The notes under the pieces were generated by a model. That model searched no databases, was not told where the DNA came from, and worked only from the letters and a program-made list of their open reading frames with translations. The position numbers and the translations under genes are program-made. This document shows positions 22,701 through 37,310 of a stretch of DNA of 64,000 nucleotides, piece by piece; position 1 is the first letter of the stretch, and each line of letters opens with the position of its first letter. The stretch covers positions 44,626,021-44,690,020 of the forward strand of contig NC_079320.1 of NCBI RefSeq assembly GCF_029931775.1, given 5' to 3'. The stretch comes from Euleptes europaea. Taxonomy: Eukaryota; Chordata; Lepidosauria; Squamata; Sphaerodactylidae.

Positions 22701-25700
22701 TTTTCTGCAAGCATTGCATAGCTTGCAGATCTTGGACCCAAATAATTTATTGCTCAATTCTCTTGTCTTCTAACATATATCTCCTTTTTTCCCCTTCTGA
22801 AAGGATTCGTATTTTATATGTTCAAAGCTAAAAAAATTAGGATGAATTCTTACATAGGTGAAGTAATTTAAAATGGGTGGGTGGAGTTACCATCTAACTT
22901 GTCTCACAAGCAAGGTAAGTATAATATGAAGTTAATAACACCTCTGAAACCTGGGGAAGTATCATATATTGCAGTAAACCTGATAGTCCTCCCCAAAGAG
23001 CTGATAACTTTCTAGATTTGTGTGTATAACTACTGAACTAATTTAAACTGGGGCTCTTACATTATTTTTCATGCTATCCAAATGTGTGTGGATCACATGT
23101 TAGTTTGCAGCTACATCATTTGTTGTATCTTTCAGTCTATTGGATAGAGAAGGAGAGTGTGCCATCTAGCGGGTCATAAGGAAAGCAAAAAAATGGCTGA
23201 AACAAAAATGCTCATGCTGAAGGAAATAAGGAATTAATATTGCAAGTGAATTCCCCTTCCTTTCACTTAAAAAGAATATATTTTAAAAGTCAGGGGCAGA
23301 TGGGAATCTCCTAACAGTTTGATAGTATGTTGTTAGGGAAACTATCTACAGAACGATTCACTGGCTTAAGAAAATTGAATTTTCCATAATAAGGATTTTG
23401 GTATATTATGGCTGTTGCAAAATTATTCTTAGTCTTCATTCTTCTTCCAAGCACACCCTTTCTTTCATTGTAATTACTGTCGATGTTGCTCATAACAGCA
23501 TCTTAAGTCCCCTGAGACAATCTTAGACACAGCTTATAATAGGTTTTTCCATAAGACTTGATGGTATAACATAAATGCTCTATTGAATCATTTTATGTGG
23601 CTAATACAGCTATATGCATGAGTTTAAGAATCTTATATACCCATGCCTTTCTTTTCTTAATTGAAGTATATTCTGTGCAAATGGCATTGGCTTTGAAATT
23701 TGGTTTCAGCATATATTGATTTAATTTTCTCACTGATACTTCTTGGTACTCACCACTATAATGTGTTGGGCCTAGTTATCCTAGTTATGCTGACAGCTAA
23801 GTGCATCTCTCATAATGGCTCCTTTTTTCCTTGGAAGAGATGTTTAAACAAATTTGCATATAAATTGTTGGTAATATACAAAACTCTCAAAAAAGCTTCA
23901 AAAATGTTCAGAATGCTGCTTAGGGCTCCCCCCCCCCTTTGTACTCATAAGTACAGGAAGCCAGCTATTCAAATGCAGAATGTTTCAAGATGAAAGTTTT
24001 TGGTGATTATATATGCCACTCATTGCCAGGGCTTTGCTGGGAAAAAGAGATGCAGTGTAGATAAGATCATAGCAAAATTGTACAGTCCCTCAGAAAGATT
24101 GAAGGGCTTATCCAAGCAGAGTTCTACTTTGAGTAACCTTCCAAGAATGTTTAAATGCTTTTCCCACATAGGGTGCTCTGCAGCACTGTTGATTCCCATG
24201 TAATTGGTAGACCACATGAAAAGAGCATTTAAACGTTCTCGCTGCCCTGTGGTATCTCAACAGTACAACTGTAACTTTCAGTGGCAGCCAGACCACAGAA
24301 GAATGCTTTGGTCAGGATTTTGGAAAGTGCATATGATAAATGGCTTCTCAAGGCCTGGGTGATTCCTAGAAAAATGAGAACACCAGCAGATCTACAACAT
24401 CTGGCTTCCCACATTCACATGCCACTTATTTCTTTTCCCATAATGTTGTTCCTGTAATATCTATGGCATCATCTCAACACATTTCTTGGCAAATATATTA
24501 AGGACAAGAACAATCTTTGCCTTTGGAAACTTAACAGGTTTGTGGTGTATTCTGTGTAACTGTGTTTGGCAAGCTAAGTGGTTACTCCACTGAGATTATG
24601 TAGAAGGATGGCTTGTGTCAAAGTAGTTAGTTCAGATGGGCCTTTCAAAACTTATGCTCTATTCAACAAAGTTGGAAATGTAGTACAACATTCTTACCTA
24701 CAGCAGGATGCATTCTTACTTACAGCAGGATAGCACTGCTATTCTATGGCATTTATTTCATTATATTATGGATGACCCTGGTCAGGCCTGATTCAGATAT
24801 AGGCATGAATTTAAGAAGCCCTAAGCATCTATTTAGCTTTTCTATATCAGATCATTTAATTCCTGGCAAAGCCATGTACCTCAACAACATTTCTGGTTAG
24901 TTATGGGTATAATACACTAGTAATACTATAATATAGGGAGCCCTATGGCACAGAGTGGTAAGCTGCAGTACTGCAGTCCAAGCTCTGCTCGCGACCTGAG
25001 TTCTATCTCGACGAAAGTTGGTTTCAGGTAGCCGGCTCAAGGTTGACTCAGCCTTCCATCCTTCCGAGGTTGGTAAAATGAGTACCCAGCTTGCTGGGGG
25101 TAAAGGGAAGATGACTGGGGAAGGCACTGGCAAACCACCCCGTAAACAAAGTCTGCCTAGGAAACGTCGGGATGTGACGTCACCCCATGGGTCAGGAATG
25201 ACCCCGTGCTTGCACAGGGGACATTTACCTTTTAATACTATTTCAGGTAGCCGGCTCAAGGTTGGCTCAGCCTTCCATCCTTCCGAGGTCAGTAAAACGA
25301 GTACCCAGCTTGCTGGGGGTAAAGTGTAGACGACTGGGGAAGGCACTAGCAAACCACCCCATAAACATAGTCTGCCCAGTAAACATTGAGATGTGACGTC
25401 ACCCCATGGGTCAGGAATGACCCGGTGCTTGCACAGGGGGCTACCTTTACCTTTAATACTATCAGAGAATCTTTGCTTCCATTTTATCCTTTATTATAGC
25501 ATAACTATTATGCATCTTTAACAATGACAAACTCAACAGAAAACTATACTATCCATTACTGCTACATAGACAATTAAAGGAGAGCATTTGTATGAATCCA
25601 TAAAAGTATCTTACCCAAAGACAAGCAGGTCACAAGCAAGGAGCTCCTTCCAAGAAGAAGCTCAAGCTTCCCATATTTATAGGATTTTAAAAACCATCTC

Positions 25701-28700
25701 CTAACAGCTAGGTGTTCCACTTGATAAGTGCACATTTTGGACTAATCATCATCTATGATAGTTTTTAGTCAAGGCCAGCAACTGTTTCCATATATTCTTG
25801 CCATATCCATGACAACTAAGATTGCTCTTTTTTGACTCAGTTCCCAGAAGTGGGCACGATCTCCTCCAGAGTAGTTATCACTTTATTTTAGCTGTAATCC
25901 ATCCAATTAGAGCCATTCCAAATGACTTCTGCCTTGATGCCTATCTAGGCAGCTTGCTTAAGAGATATGTTAAATGTTTTTATACTCGTTTAATACAGCC
26001 TTTTAAAAACAAGTTGATTGGAAGTGATTTGTTGCAATAAAAGCCAGTCGAACAACAACATGTAACTAAAAACCTAGGCACAAACTTATTTGAAAGTGAG
26101 AACAACAACAAAAAGTCCTGTACAGGCAAACTCATGGTAGTTAAGACTGCAAGAAACTAAAACATATAATATTTAAAACCCAGAATAAGGCCAACACAAA
26201 TTGAAAAGGAAAAATGGACTGCCATGATAAGTTAAACTTTGTAAATCTTGGCTCCCAAATTGGTATGTATATGATTCTTAAATCAGGCCATAACTAAATA
26301 TAAGCAACTATTTTGTATAGCAGTTGTAACTTACAGTCTGCAACAGCTTTCCCATAATGCACATCACTTTTACCAGAGCTTGAGTATCAGTGGGAAAACC
26401 CACTTTCTAATCGTGATTGGGTTGCTAGCAGTTACAACTCTCAGGGAAAAATGCATTTCAAATTGAGGCTTTTGGGACTGACATTTGTTGCAAGGAAGCT
26501 CTCCTTAAACTATAAAAGTGGTCTTCAATCCATGGATCATCTCAAGTGGATCATGCAGCCACACTTGGTTTTGTAAGCTGCTTTAGAGCTGATATTTATT
26601 TGGCAGAGCTTGCTGATAGTGCACAAGCGTAATGCAGGGCAGGATTCTGAATATACCATACTCAGACAGGATCTGCCCTTGCTCTTCTGGCTCTATTGAC
26701 TCATTAGCTCATGCCCTTTTGGATTGCCGCTTTACGTGGAACTTCGATTGCACTATATTTCCCCCCTTTTAACATACAAATCCAATGCCTCTGTGACTGA
26801 CATAATGCCTTTTTTACTAAGCAATAGGGACCCCAAGGCTACATTGTCAGTGGCAAGATTTGTTTCAGTCCTTATATCCCTCCAACACTAGATATATGCT
26901 GCTTAAGATCAATTGATCAAGGAGCTTCTAAGGGATAAAAGGAAAGGATAGTGCACAAGCATAAAGATCAAGAGCTCTACGCATCCTGCCTCTATAGGTG
27001 CACACACACTGAGAAAAGGAACACAATGAAGAGGTCAGTGGAGAGGATTTTTATTTTATCATAGACAGGTTCAGATGTGAAAACTCTCACTTTTCTCTCC
27101 CCCCCTGCCAGCTTTGCATAGCCAACCAAGCGGGTCTTTTTCTGCTCAATGCATGTGCTTGTGGCACAACCCCTCCACACACAAGAAAGCTCCTTCTTGT
27201 CTGGAAAGGTTGAAGACCGCTGAAGAAGGTTAAGGAAATAAAGACTGGGCAGGGAGAAGTAATAGAGAGAAAAACAACAAAAACCCTTTGCGTCAACCAT
27301 TGGGAGGGTGGGCTAAGGAGCATTCTTGATCTTGGCCAGATGTGCTCAGATTCTGCAGTTTCTCCCCTTCTTCTCAAGGCTCTGGAACTTCCCTGGACTT
27401 GTCTTACAGCAAATACCTTTGGAGGTGTTTGCTTAGCTCTGTGTCAACTGCAACTAGTTTCTATGAACAGGATTAAAAAGAGAGAGACTGGCAAACATCT
27501 CAAATAAAAGCTTTCCAAATGCTTATGTTGGCAGCTGAGTGGAAATGACTGCTGAAATCACTATTTGGGAGTGTTACTGGTTGCTGTTGCTACCATTTTT
27601 GTGTGTTCTTTTGAACCCCGTATGTCACATCTTGTGCCTCTAGACAGAGAGAGTCATTTATAAATATGCAATTTGATAGAACTGATTAGAAAGCGCTACA
27701 GGCAAAAACAGCTGCCTAAGTGTTCAGGAGAAAGGCTATATCCAGGAGCGGTCCCAAGCTGCATGCCAGATGGTTCAGATTGAGTGTGAGTCACCCACAG
27801 AGCAGGAGTCCCACAATACCATGATAGCCCAGGCATAAATTTAGTCCACTTCAGTTATGGGCAATGGGCAAGATTCAAAGAAATTTAAAACTAGTTCTGT
27901 GGTTACCAAGGGGTTTGGACTATATAAAATGCTAATTAAATTTTAAAAAGAGGTGCTCAGAGGGCATTCTGGCTCCAATGTATTCATGCAGCTATATCTA
28001 AAGACTCTCTTCTGGTGTATTGCTTCAGAGCATTTCATGTAAAAGCCCCTAAGATGTTTTGTACAGTCCCTGCCAACTCTTGGGTGACTTATTTTCAAGC
28101 ACATTATGGCTACAGCCTGATTTGCTTCATGTTGATTTAGACAATCTTCCTCCTTGGCCCCAAGTTACAATAACAGATGTAAAGAGGCTAATTAGCCAAT
28201 TGAAGTTAAGGAAAGCTCCAGGATGGGACATGATCCTTCCAGAATTGATAAAAACAAACATTGAGTGGTGGGGACCTAGTGCTGGCTGGGCTTTTTGCAA
28301 CTATTGACCAGACAGCACGGATCCCCCTCTAATTATCGCCCAATTAGCTTGCTCAGTGTAGCAAGTACCCTTTAAGCCAGGCACTTGTGCTGGAAGTTTT
28401 GGGACTGGTTAGATCGTGAGAACATTATAGACCAAGAACAAGCAGGCTTTAGGCCCAGTCGTTCTACTTGAGATCAGTGCCTCATTCTGTATTAACTAGC
28501 AATGAAATATAGTACCAGGCCCCATGGGGAGTTTCATCTGGCCTTTGTAGACTACAAAATGGCTTTTGATTGTATTGCCCAAGATAGATTATGTGCTAAA
28601 TTAAGAGGCATCCTCAGTAGGTCGCGACTACTCATTTGTATTCATATGTTGCACAAAAAGAACTTCTTCACTGTAGGATATAGCCAACAGGCCACCTATC

Positions 28701-31700
28701 TTCCAGGGTCCTTGTCAAGAGGGGAGTGAAGCACGGCTGTATTCTGGCCCTTCTGCTATTTAACTTTTATATTAATTCAGTAGTTCAAGCTGTTGAATCT
28801 AGATTTTCACCCACCAGATTTAGCAAACTGACCAATACTTGCCTTACTATAAGCAGAAGACAAAGCCATTCTATCCTGTTCCAAAATAGGGCTTAGAACC
28901 CTTTGGGCTCTTACTGCCTACTGCATAGTGGAACAACTAACAATAAATTTTCAAAAGATCAGGATTCTAGTCTTCACGAGACGATATGTGAAACATAGAT
29001 GGCAGATCGATGGACACGACATAGAACAGGTGAAGATCTTCAAATACCTAGGTGTAGTATTTCAATTGACAGGTTCGAGGAGAGATCAGATGACACATAG
29101 AGTGCCCAAAGACTGGCATCTATTATTCTGAGATTTTTTCTACTCAAAAGGGGGCTCACATATTCTCTGCGTAATAAAAGTTTTTTAAGTGGGGACCTAA
29201 CGAGCAACATTGGGACTATAAATAAATAAAAATCGTTGGTGATTATTTCCAGCAGGCTTAAAACTTCCTTTTCTTTGGGTAAAGTGGCAAGCTAAGCACA
29301 GGAATTTCCATCAGGCTTTTAAAAAACTTGTCTGCATCAAGATTAGACTGGTAAGGTCGTTTGTTCAGCAACGAGATCCTCATGACTTCACCTCAGGAGT
29401 GCAAAGTGTACCTTGCTGGCTCATAAATAACGCATGACTAAAGGCTGCAGATTTCAATAAGTGGAGGCTGCCATATACAAGAGGTGGTGTTTTGTTTCCT
29501 CTGGTTTTCTATATAATGCAAAGCTACGCTTTAAGTTGAGAAGCCTTTAACATTGGCTGTAGAAGGTGAATGGAATTGCCCTGTACATCTGAGGAAGAAA
29601 TTAATGATTAGGGTCTCTTATGTTCTAATTAAATGCAACTTGTTCAAAATATAGAATTTAGACAAAACCAAAAAAAATAGGAACTATCGATGAAAATGTT
29701 CGTGTTGTAGGCGTAGTGGCTGAAGAGTTCTTAAGGACTGTGTTGTAAGATGTGAAGAAAGAGCATCTTCAAAGTATGAATGATTTAGTTAATTATCCAA
29801 ATTAGATTGCAGTAAGTGGGGCTGCCTTTAAAAATGGCTCAGAAACTTCAGTTTGTCCAAAATGCATCTGCAGGCTACTGTCAGGGATTGGTTACAGAGA
29901 TTGTGTCACCCCTTTGTGGAAAGATCAGCACTGGACACCCATCTGTTTCCAGGCACAATTAAAAATCCTAGTTCTTACCTTTAAGGCCCTAACTGTCTTG
30001 GGGCCATAGTACTTGAAGGACAGTCTCCAAAATGGTTTGGTGGCTTTATGTCAGGTGGAATATAAATAAGAATAGAGTCCTGGTGTTAACACCTGTTTAT
30101 ATCATTGAGGTATACACTAAGCACTTTCATTGCTGTCTTTAAAACACTTCATAAAAAATCTGTGTGGTGATAATAGCTTGATGGATGGATGGATGGATGG
30201 ATAGATAGATAGATAGATAGATAATTTATTTACGGCCCTTAGCCAGATAAAACAGAAAACATGGGCTAATAAATTCTTACAAACAAAGAATTACAGTCTG
30301 AGTCTTATAACACTTAGAAAGAAAATTAGAGCTGGGACATATCTGTCAATTGCGCTAAGAGGCTGTTCTATGGCATCGAATTTTCATTGCTGCCATGCAA
30401 AATTTCGCAACCTGAAGAGTGATTGAAGGATGATCCCCTTGTAGGAGCATCTCAATCCTTTCTCCTGCCCTGTCAGGTCCCATTCTCGATAAGAGGGGCT
30501 CAATAAACTTTGAACGGGGTGATGTATAAAAATTGCAATTCAGGAGGGCATACTCAACAGTTTTAAGTCTCCTGATTTGCAAGGGCAGAATCTCTCCTCC
30601 CAGGGTGTCTACTTAAATTTCCCCTCTAGAATAGCAGCTCTTGCTGCATAGAAGCACTTTTATGAAAATATCATCCTTCAGTGTAAATCCTCTTAGCTTT
30701 TTAGTGACAGCTTGGAATTTTTCCTTAAGGAAAAAGTATATCTCTTCATTTATCCTGTTAAGTATAATAAACAAAGGATGGCTAATGCACCTTGTGTCTG
30801 TAAAATTAAGCTTATCATGCTCATTTGTAGGTATTTGAAAAAATGCTGACCCAGAGGGCTAAGGTTGGCTCCAGAATAGCTGCCACCATGGATGAAAGAC
30901 AAAACGACTTCTTTAGCAAAATAATACATAGTATTTATGGTATACAAACATCCACTATGTGAGGTTGAGATGTGAGAAGGATCCTATAGCTTGTAAATGT
31001 GTTACTTTCTGTGGCGTTAAAGGACAAGTGAGTTTTACTCTGAAACTATGTGCTATTTGACAACAATACACATGGGAAAATTCCAGTTGTTTGCTGGTAC
31101 ATTTTCAGTTATGCCTGTAAGAATGCAGATAGCTAGAGATAACAATGACCGTTGCCTCTTGGTGGAGTAACCTAATGGTCCAGTGTAATGGCCCTGATCC
31201 GGTTACTGAGTACTAAAGCACAGCCTAGCCTTTCTGTGGCTGGCTGTAGAATAACTGGTGCCCCTTTGCTATCTGTATCAGAGGCACAGCAGGGTGACGT
31301 GGGTGTCTCTGAGCAACTGTGAAACTTCACAAGCATTTCTTCCAATGTATGTGAATCTGTGGATTCTCCCCCCCCCCTCCACCGCCTTTAACTCAATATA
31401 GAAGTTGTAGAGGCAGGATAAATAAAGACAAAAAACAGTGGAGTAGAAGGATTAAAAAACCCCAATTCTGTGTGTGTTATTCAGAAAGGATATTCACACA
31501 GTGCACCTTTTTGGTGTTTGCTGTGTAGCTACTAGAAAAGACAATCTGGCAGTGGAAGATATTGTTTTCCATCGCTGTGAACCAACTCACCACTGGGATA
31601 ACTACTATATAGTACATATGCAATCTGAAAGCCATCTGTTAAGTGAAATTAGGATGTGTGGTTTTAAATTGTATGTTTTTTTAATATATATATATATATA

Positions 31701-34700
31701 TATAATACTGTAATGTATGTTGTTGGAAGTGTGGCTGGGGGAGGGCAGGGTATAAAATGAGTAAAACAAACAAATTCTACCATTATTTGGGGAATTGGGT
31801 GGATTGTTTTGTCTTTTTCTTAACGTGGCAATGAGATTCATACACTGTCACTACACTGTATTATGAAACTAGCACAAAAGTGTTGTTTGCTGAAGTAAGC
31901 CTAGCCTGCATCTTTAAAAACAAACAATTTTTGCTGATTATAGATGTAACCTTTTGCTTGTCATTGTGGCGGCCATGCAGACTGTTTATCACTGTGGTGA
32001 GGTTGAAATGGCCTGTAATCTTTCTTTGGTTCCTTTTCTAGGTGACTGTGGAGGAGGTCATGACTACAACTGCATACTTGGATCTCTTTTTGCGGAGTGT
32101 TTCAGAACCAGCGTTACTCCAGATCTTTCTCCGTTTCATCCTGCTGCACCGTCATGAGAATGTACAGATTCTGGACACCCTCACGAGCCGCATAAACACT
32201 CCATTTCGGGTGAGATGGCGAGTAATGGTGTGTGGAATTGTTTCAGACAAGCGTGCCATTTCTCCATTTTTTAATATTGATCTAAATCATTCTGCCTTTC
32301 TGGTGGAAAAATACAATATGTTTTAGCTCTGGACATCAAATAATTATTCCAGAAAATAGTGGTTAAGTCTTGAAAGCAGTCTGACAATTTGAATACCCAT
32401 TTGAAGAAGTCCACACTTACTGCTGTACTCATATGCTATTATAGGCTCCTGTAAATGTTGACCTATATGTTCTCTCCTGGCTGCCTCAAACTTTGGTCCC
32501 AGAACCGACATATACTTTTTGCTTTGCATTCCTGTTTTTAAACAGTGTGTGCTCCAGTTTCCAATTTAATCATTTTTGCAGTTAGGTGCTTCTCACAAGC
32601 CATCCGCTGAGGTTATGATTGTGTTTAATCTTTTTCTTGTTTTGTCCTTCTAGCAACCTTGAGAGGTTACTTAAATCTGTCTTACGAATAGGAAAATAAG
32701 GATGAGAGCAAAGTGCTTAAGGTCAGCCTGGGTATCCATATCATAGTGACGGACTTTAGTCTAACAGTACAATCTTAAAAAGAATTACTCCAGTCTAAGC
32801 CCATTGAAATCACTAGACTTAGACTAGAGTAGCTCTCTTTAGGATTGCAATATAAATCCATCAATTCTTGATGTATTCATTTCTGCAAACCTAGAAGGCA
32901 ACCTTCCATTTGAAGCCTGAATGACAAATTCTGAAGGTTTTCTTCTGGTTTTCCTGAAGTAAATTCTGTTTTTGGAGTAGACTTCCACTTGCTTTGGATC
33001 TTATTACCTGTGCAATCCTGAAGTGGGGCAGAAGTGCCATAGGACCCAGAGTAACCCTGCACTGGCATCTGTGCCCCTTTGCACTGTGACAAAGTGACAC
33101 CAATGCCAGTGTGGGGGCACATTGCTGGTGGCACTGCAGAGCAGCGTTGCAGCGAGGACATCAAAAACCCAGAAGCGGGTGCCCATACTTATACTTGAGA
33201 AATACTGTCTTGGCATATGCAGTACAATCATATTAACATATTCTGCAACTGTAGGCTAGCCTGATCTTGTCAGATCTCAGAAGCTAAGCAGGGTCGGCCC
33301 TGGTTCGTTCTTGGATGGGAGACCATCAAGGAATACCAGGGTTGCTCAGCTAGTAGTATCTATGCATGAGGCCTCTTTTGATATTCAGTTTTGTCCTTAA
33401 CAATGTACTGCCTCTTCACATATGCCAGACACTAAAACTGGCTCAAAATTTGAAAAAAGAATCCCATAGAAATACAATTGCATCTAAACATGTAAGCGGT
33501 TAAAATAATAAAACCAGCAATGTAAAGAACAGTGAATCAAGGTTGTCAATAATCTTTCAAGCAGCATAAAACTGAACTCGAGTTCAGCAGCAATCAGCAT
33601 AAAACTGAACTTTTCTTGCCATACCAATGGTTTTTTTTTTAAGGGGGTGTCTATGAGGTGCTAAATAATCAGTATTTATTTAGAGATTTAAAATATTCTT
33701 GGCAACGTATTTTGGACAATTTGAAATTAACCATGCAAACCTGCCAAGTAATTTTCCTCTCCAAAAAGGTCACTAGCGATTTCATCTTTTCCCTGTTTAG
33801 TTAGAGATATAGAATGAAGTGGTACTCTCCGCAATAACAGAACAGTGGTTTCATATAATGATGTTGCTTGATGTGCGTTCAGTAACAACAATGGTATCCG
33901 TGCAACCAGCTTGATCTGCTCATTAGTCTTTGCAGCATAAAATGTTTCCCTGCTATGGAAGGGGTTGCCAAGAGTCCTCCTGAACATAATTGCGCGTGCT
34001 AATTAAGACACAGAAATAGTTAATAGCAGGCTGCTGTTTGCAAGCAGATTAATCTTGAGTAGAAAGTGACACCTGCTTCGGTCTGCATCTAGTAGGCTGC
34101 TCTTCTGACCCCTGCTTTGTCTGACACGAGAGAGACACTCCTGCATATAAAAATGCAGAGCAGCATATGGCTAGAAATGCAGGTGAGGCCAAGTGGTCAG
34201 TATGTGCATCAAATCTCCGTGTTAAGGCTGACATCCTGGCCCCCACCCCAAATCATTTCAGGGAGGAACTGTATGCATATGCAGATATCACTGCTGAAAC
34301 AGATTAACTCTGAAAATTTCCAAGCAGCTTCAGTAACTAACGACTAATGTTGCTGTCTCTGATGAACCATAATTAACCGTTCCACAGACAGCGTGAGTGA
34401 TGACATCAAGAACTCTCCAGCTATGAGCAACTCAGGAGCTCAGCCAAAATGCAGATATGCTGCTAAATTCTTTTTCTGCTGTGTAATTTAGCCGAATGTA
34501 GAAAGCAGGGCTGCCACGTTTATCACTTTTCCTGAGTGCATAGCCCCACGAATATTGGCATTGTGGTGGATTTTTTTTTCCAATACTTGATGTATTAAAC
34601 GTAAAAGCACTTTTACTCTTCTTGATTATGAAATATCTCCATTCCATTTATTTACTAGCTCCTTTGACTAAAGGTCTTGAGCTTAACCATGACAATAATA

Positions 34701-37310
34701 CATAATACAACAGCAATTTACAATACTGAACATATACTTAAGGAATATGAAATATCTTTCTTTTTATCCCATGAACAGTTTAAGGTTTTATCCCATATTA
34801 CATGTAAATAAGTTGACCTGATGGTGTTTTTCACACAGGGACAGGCTTGTGTAGTTTTCCTATTGCTGCCACAGTGGGTGGTACAATGCAGTGGCAACAA
34901 GGTTTCCACATGGCAGGTTTCCTTGCCCAGTCATTTGGTAGCAGCCATCTTCTCCCCCACCACCACACCACCAGGGCTTTTTCAAGGTTTTTTTTTAAAT
35001 GGCAATTGAATATTGTTACAACGATATAACAATCTGTGTATCACATTCTCCAATTCCCAGCTTTCATTTTTGAACAAAAAATGCTGATTTCTCCACACCT
35101 ATCTCTCCCCTGGACATCACAGACTCTTCTGCATACCACACCTAATCCCATCACGCCTGCTAATCACATTTACATACTGTTAACATTTACATACTAATGC
35201 TTGTCTGAATTCACTCTCCTCTACTTAAAGACAGATGGATTCACATTCTAGCTGTATCTGAAGAAGTGAGCTGTGGCTCACGAAAGCTCATACCCTGCCA
35301 GAAAATATTTTTGTTAGTCTTTAAGGTGCTACTGGACTCTTGCCCTTTTCTACTTTTTGAACAGAAGTAAGTCTTGAGCCTGTTTCATTGTGGAGACATG
35401 CCTTTCCCCTTATATCTCAGAACTGAAAGGGGAAGAGAATTGCTTTTGTAAAAATAAAAGCTGAGAATACAGAGAATGTGAGACATAGTTATGTCTAGGG
35501 CTTTTTTTGGTGTTGGTATTCACTGGTACTGAGTACTGGCAGCTTGTGGGGGGCTCTCCCAAGTCCTGGTCCTCGTTCTTCCGACCGCTGCATTCAACTA
35601 GAGGAAGCAAGAGTGGGAATGAACCCTCAGGAAAAGCTTAGTGAGAATCTGCACAAGGAGGTAGGAATTGGTGGAAATCCGCACAACCCGATCTGTGTGT
35701 CCTAGCCCCCCCTTTTTATTTACAAAAAAGCACTGATTATGTCATTATAATGATATTCAATTGCATTTTTTAACCCCCTCCCAGTGATGGGGGAAAGACA
35801 TGGCCACTGTGGGACAGGTGTGGGGAAATGGCTGTCATGTGGGCAGGACTGGGAAAATCCAAACTTTTCCTACCTACATGGCAGTTATCCAGGCCTTGTT
35901 GTGATCTTTCCCAAAACTTCATCAAAGCAGCTTTGGGAAAAATCAGAGAAAAGTTGGAGAAATCCTGGAAAGTGCATGAAAGCACCACAATGCTGTGGGG
36001 CAGCAGGAAACCCCCCCACTTCCCAATAGCACTGAACTTGGAGCAAAAAAACCATGTGAAAAGAGCCCATTTGTTCAAATAATCTTTTTTTTTACAACTT
36101 TCAATTCTTCTGACGTTTTCATTCCTAATTTTAGCCTCTTCAGCTGATGATGGGAGCAGAACAAGAACCAAAAGCCCATATACTGTAGAAGTCCGCTGAA
36201 GAACAACCTTCACAAAAGCCCACTTAGTATCATGTTAATTATAAATTTTGAGAATGGCTTTTCATTCAGCAGTCATTTAGCTTTCATTTAATATTCTGAA
36301 ACAGTCAGGCAGGTCTCTTGTAAGGGCCATGGGTATTTTTGTCTCCCCTTTAAGGCAAAGACTTGGATCCAGTGGAGCATGACTCTCTCTCCTCCCCACC
36401 CTTGCCACAGCCCCAAATGAAAGTTACAGAAGTACATCCCGTCCCAGTCTTAGGAAGTCTTTCTTCACTAAAAAAGTGTAATAACACTAGAGTTCTTTTC
36501 TGTATTTGTCAGGGGACCAAATCCTTCCCTCAAAGGTCTTCAGCCAGAACAGACTATGGCTGTTACCGCACTAATATTCCTAGCGATGTATTAAGGGTTT
36601 GAAAATGTTGTAAAAAATACTGTTCGCACTTTCTATGTATTCCCACCGATGTATTAAGAGTTTGAAAATATTATAAAAAATATTGTTCGCACTTTGGCCC
36701 CTTTAGCTGTGAAGACGTCTTCCAACCATTTATAAGCCATAGTATCCAAAAACCCTTTTAAAGCGATATGTTTTTTACAACATTTTCAAACTCTTAATAC
36801 ATCGCTGGGAATACAAAGTGCGGTAACCCCCTTTGTTGCAGTGGTACCATTCCCACGCACAGCACAATAAATTACCCAGCAATACCTGTATGCATTCTTG
36901 AAGATCTAAGGCTTTATTTACATTTCCAGTTCTGTAAAAATTTACATTTGACTAAATTTAAATCTTTTTCTTGCTTCTTAAACTTTAATGTATAGATGCC
37001 AGTGTAGATGTTGCAACTGCCCATAGGCTTACCTTGGGTTATTGTAACCAAATTCTTCAGGAGATGTTCTCTAGATGAAATAAAATTTACAGCTAATCTC
37101 TCATAAAAGGGCCAGAATTCAATTGTGTTGCTGCCTTAATGCCAAATGAATTTTTACCTCAGGAAGGGTAGAAAGTCATGATGAAGTACTGATTGTGCTT
37201 ATGATTCCCTAGCTCTGTGTGGTATCCTTGGCATTGTTCAGAACTCTCATCAGCTTGCATTGTGAAGATGTGATGCTACAGCTAGTTTTAAGGTAAAGCT
37301 AATCTCTCTG

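Larger units (their letters stand above)
20131..32041 (+). other. FHIP1A intron 4
   Basis: 11.9 kb, GT-AG. It carries the BovB LINE (21665-22410), a MIR-like SINE, the Sauria SINE pair (24936-25453) and LINE debris from 26633 to 30640. 20131-20930, 21090-21660, 22715-24920, 25465-26610, 26965-27690 and 30650-31680 show no feature I can support. Confidence 0.8.
32210..37212 (+). other. FHIP1A intron 5
   Basis: 5.0 kb, GT-AG. Elements at 32765-32852, 33005-33190, 33253-33346, 35251-35342, 35496-35735 and 36562-36827. 33350-35250 is mostly unrecognised; 34830-34990 and 35770-36070 resemble each other loosely (dinucleotide composition and the words TCACA, GGCAGGTTT) and could be decayed copies of one repeat. 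36830-37212 shows nothing. Confidence 0.75.

Noticed and set aside
24897-25352. 151-codon minus-strand open frame (and similar ones at 6155-6535, 8803-9069 and 37721-38173)
   Set aside because: They lie in Sauria SINEs and give near-identical peptides from each copy (PASWVLILPTSEGWKAESTL); repeat artefacts.
28059-29131. Open frames with reverse-transcriptase similarity as a host gene
   Set aside because: Motifs are scattered over frames with breaks, in the order of a LINE ORF2; a dead element.
33253-33346. A functional 5S rRNA gene
   Set aside because: Only the 3' part of 5S is present and no 5' half or T-run terminator is seen.
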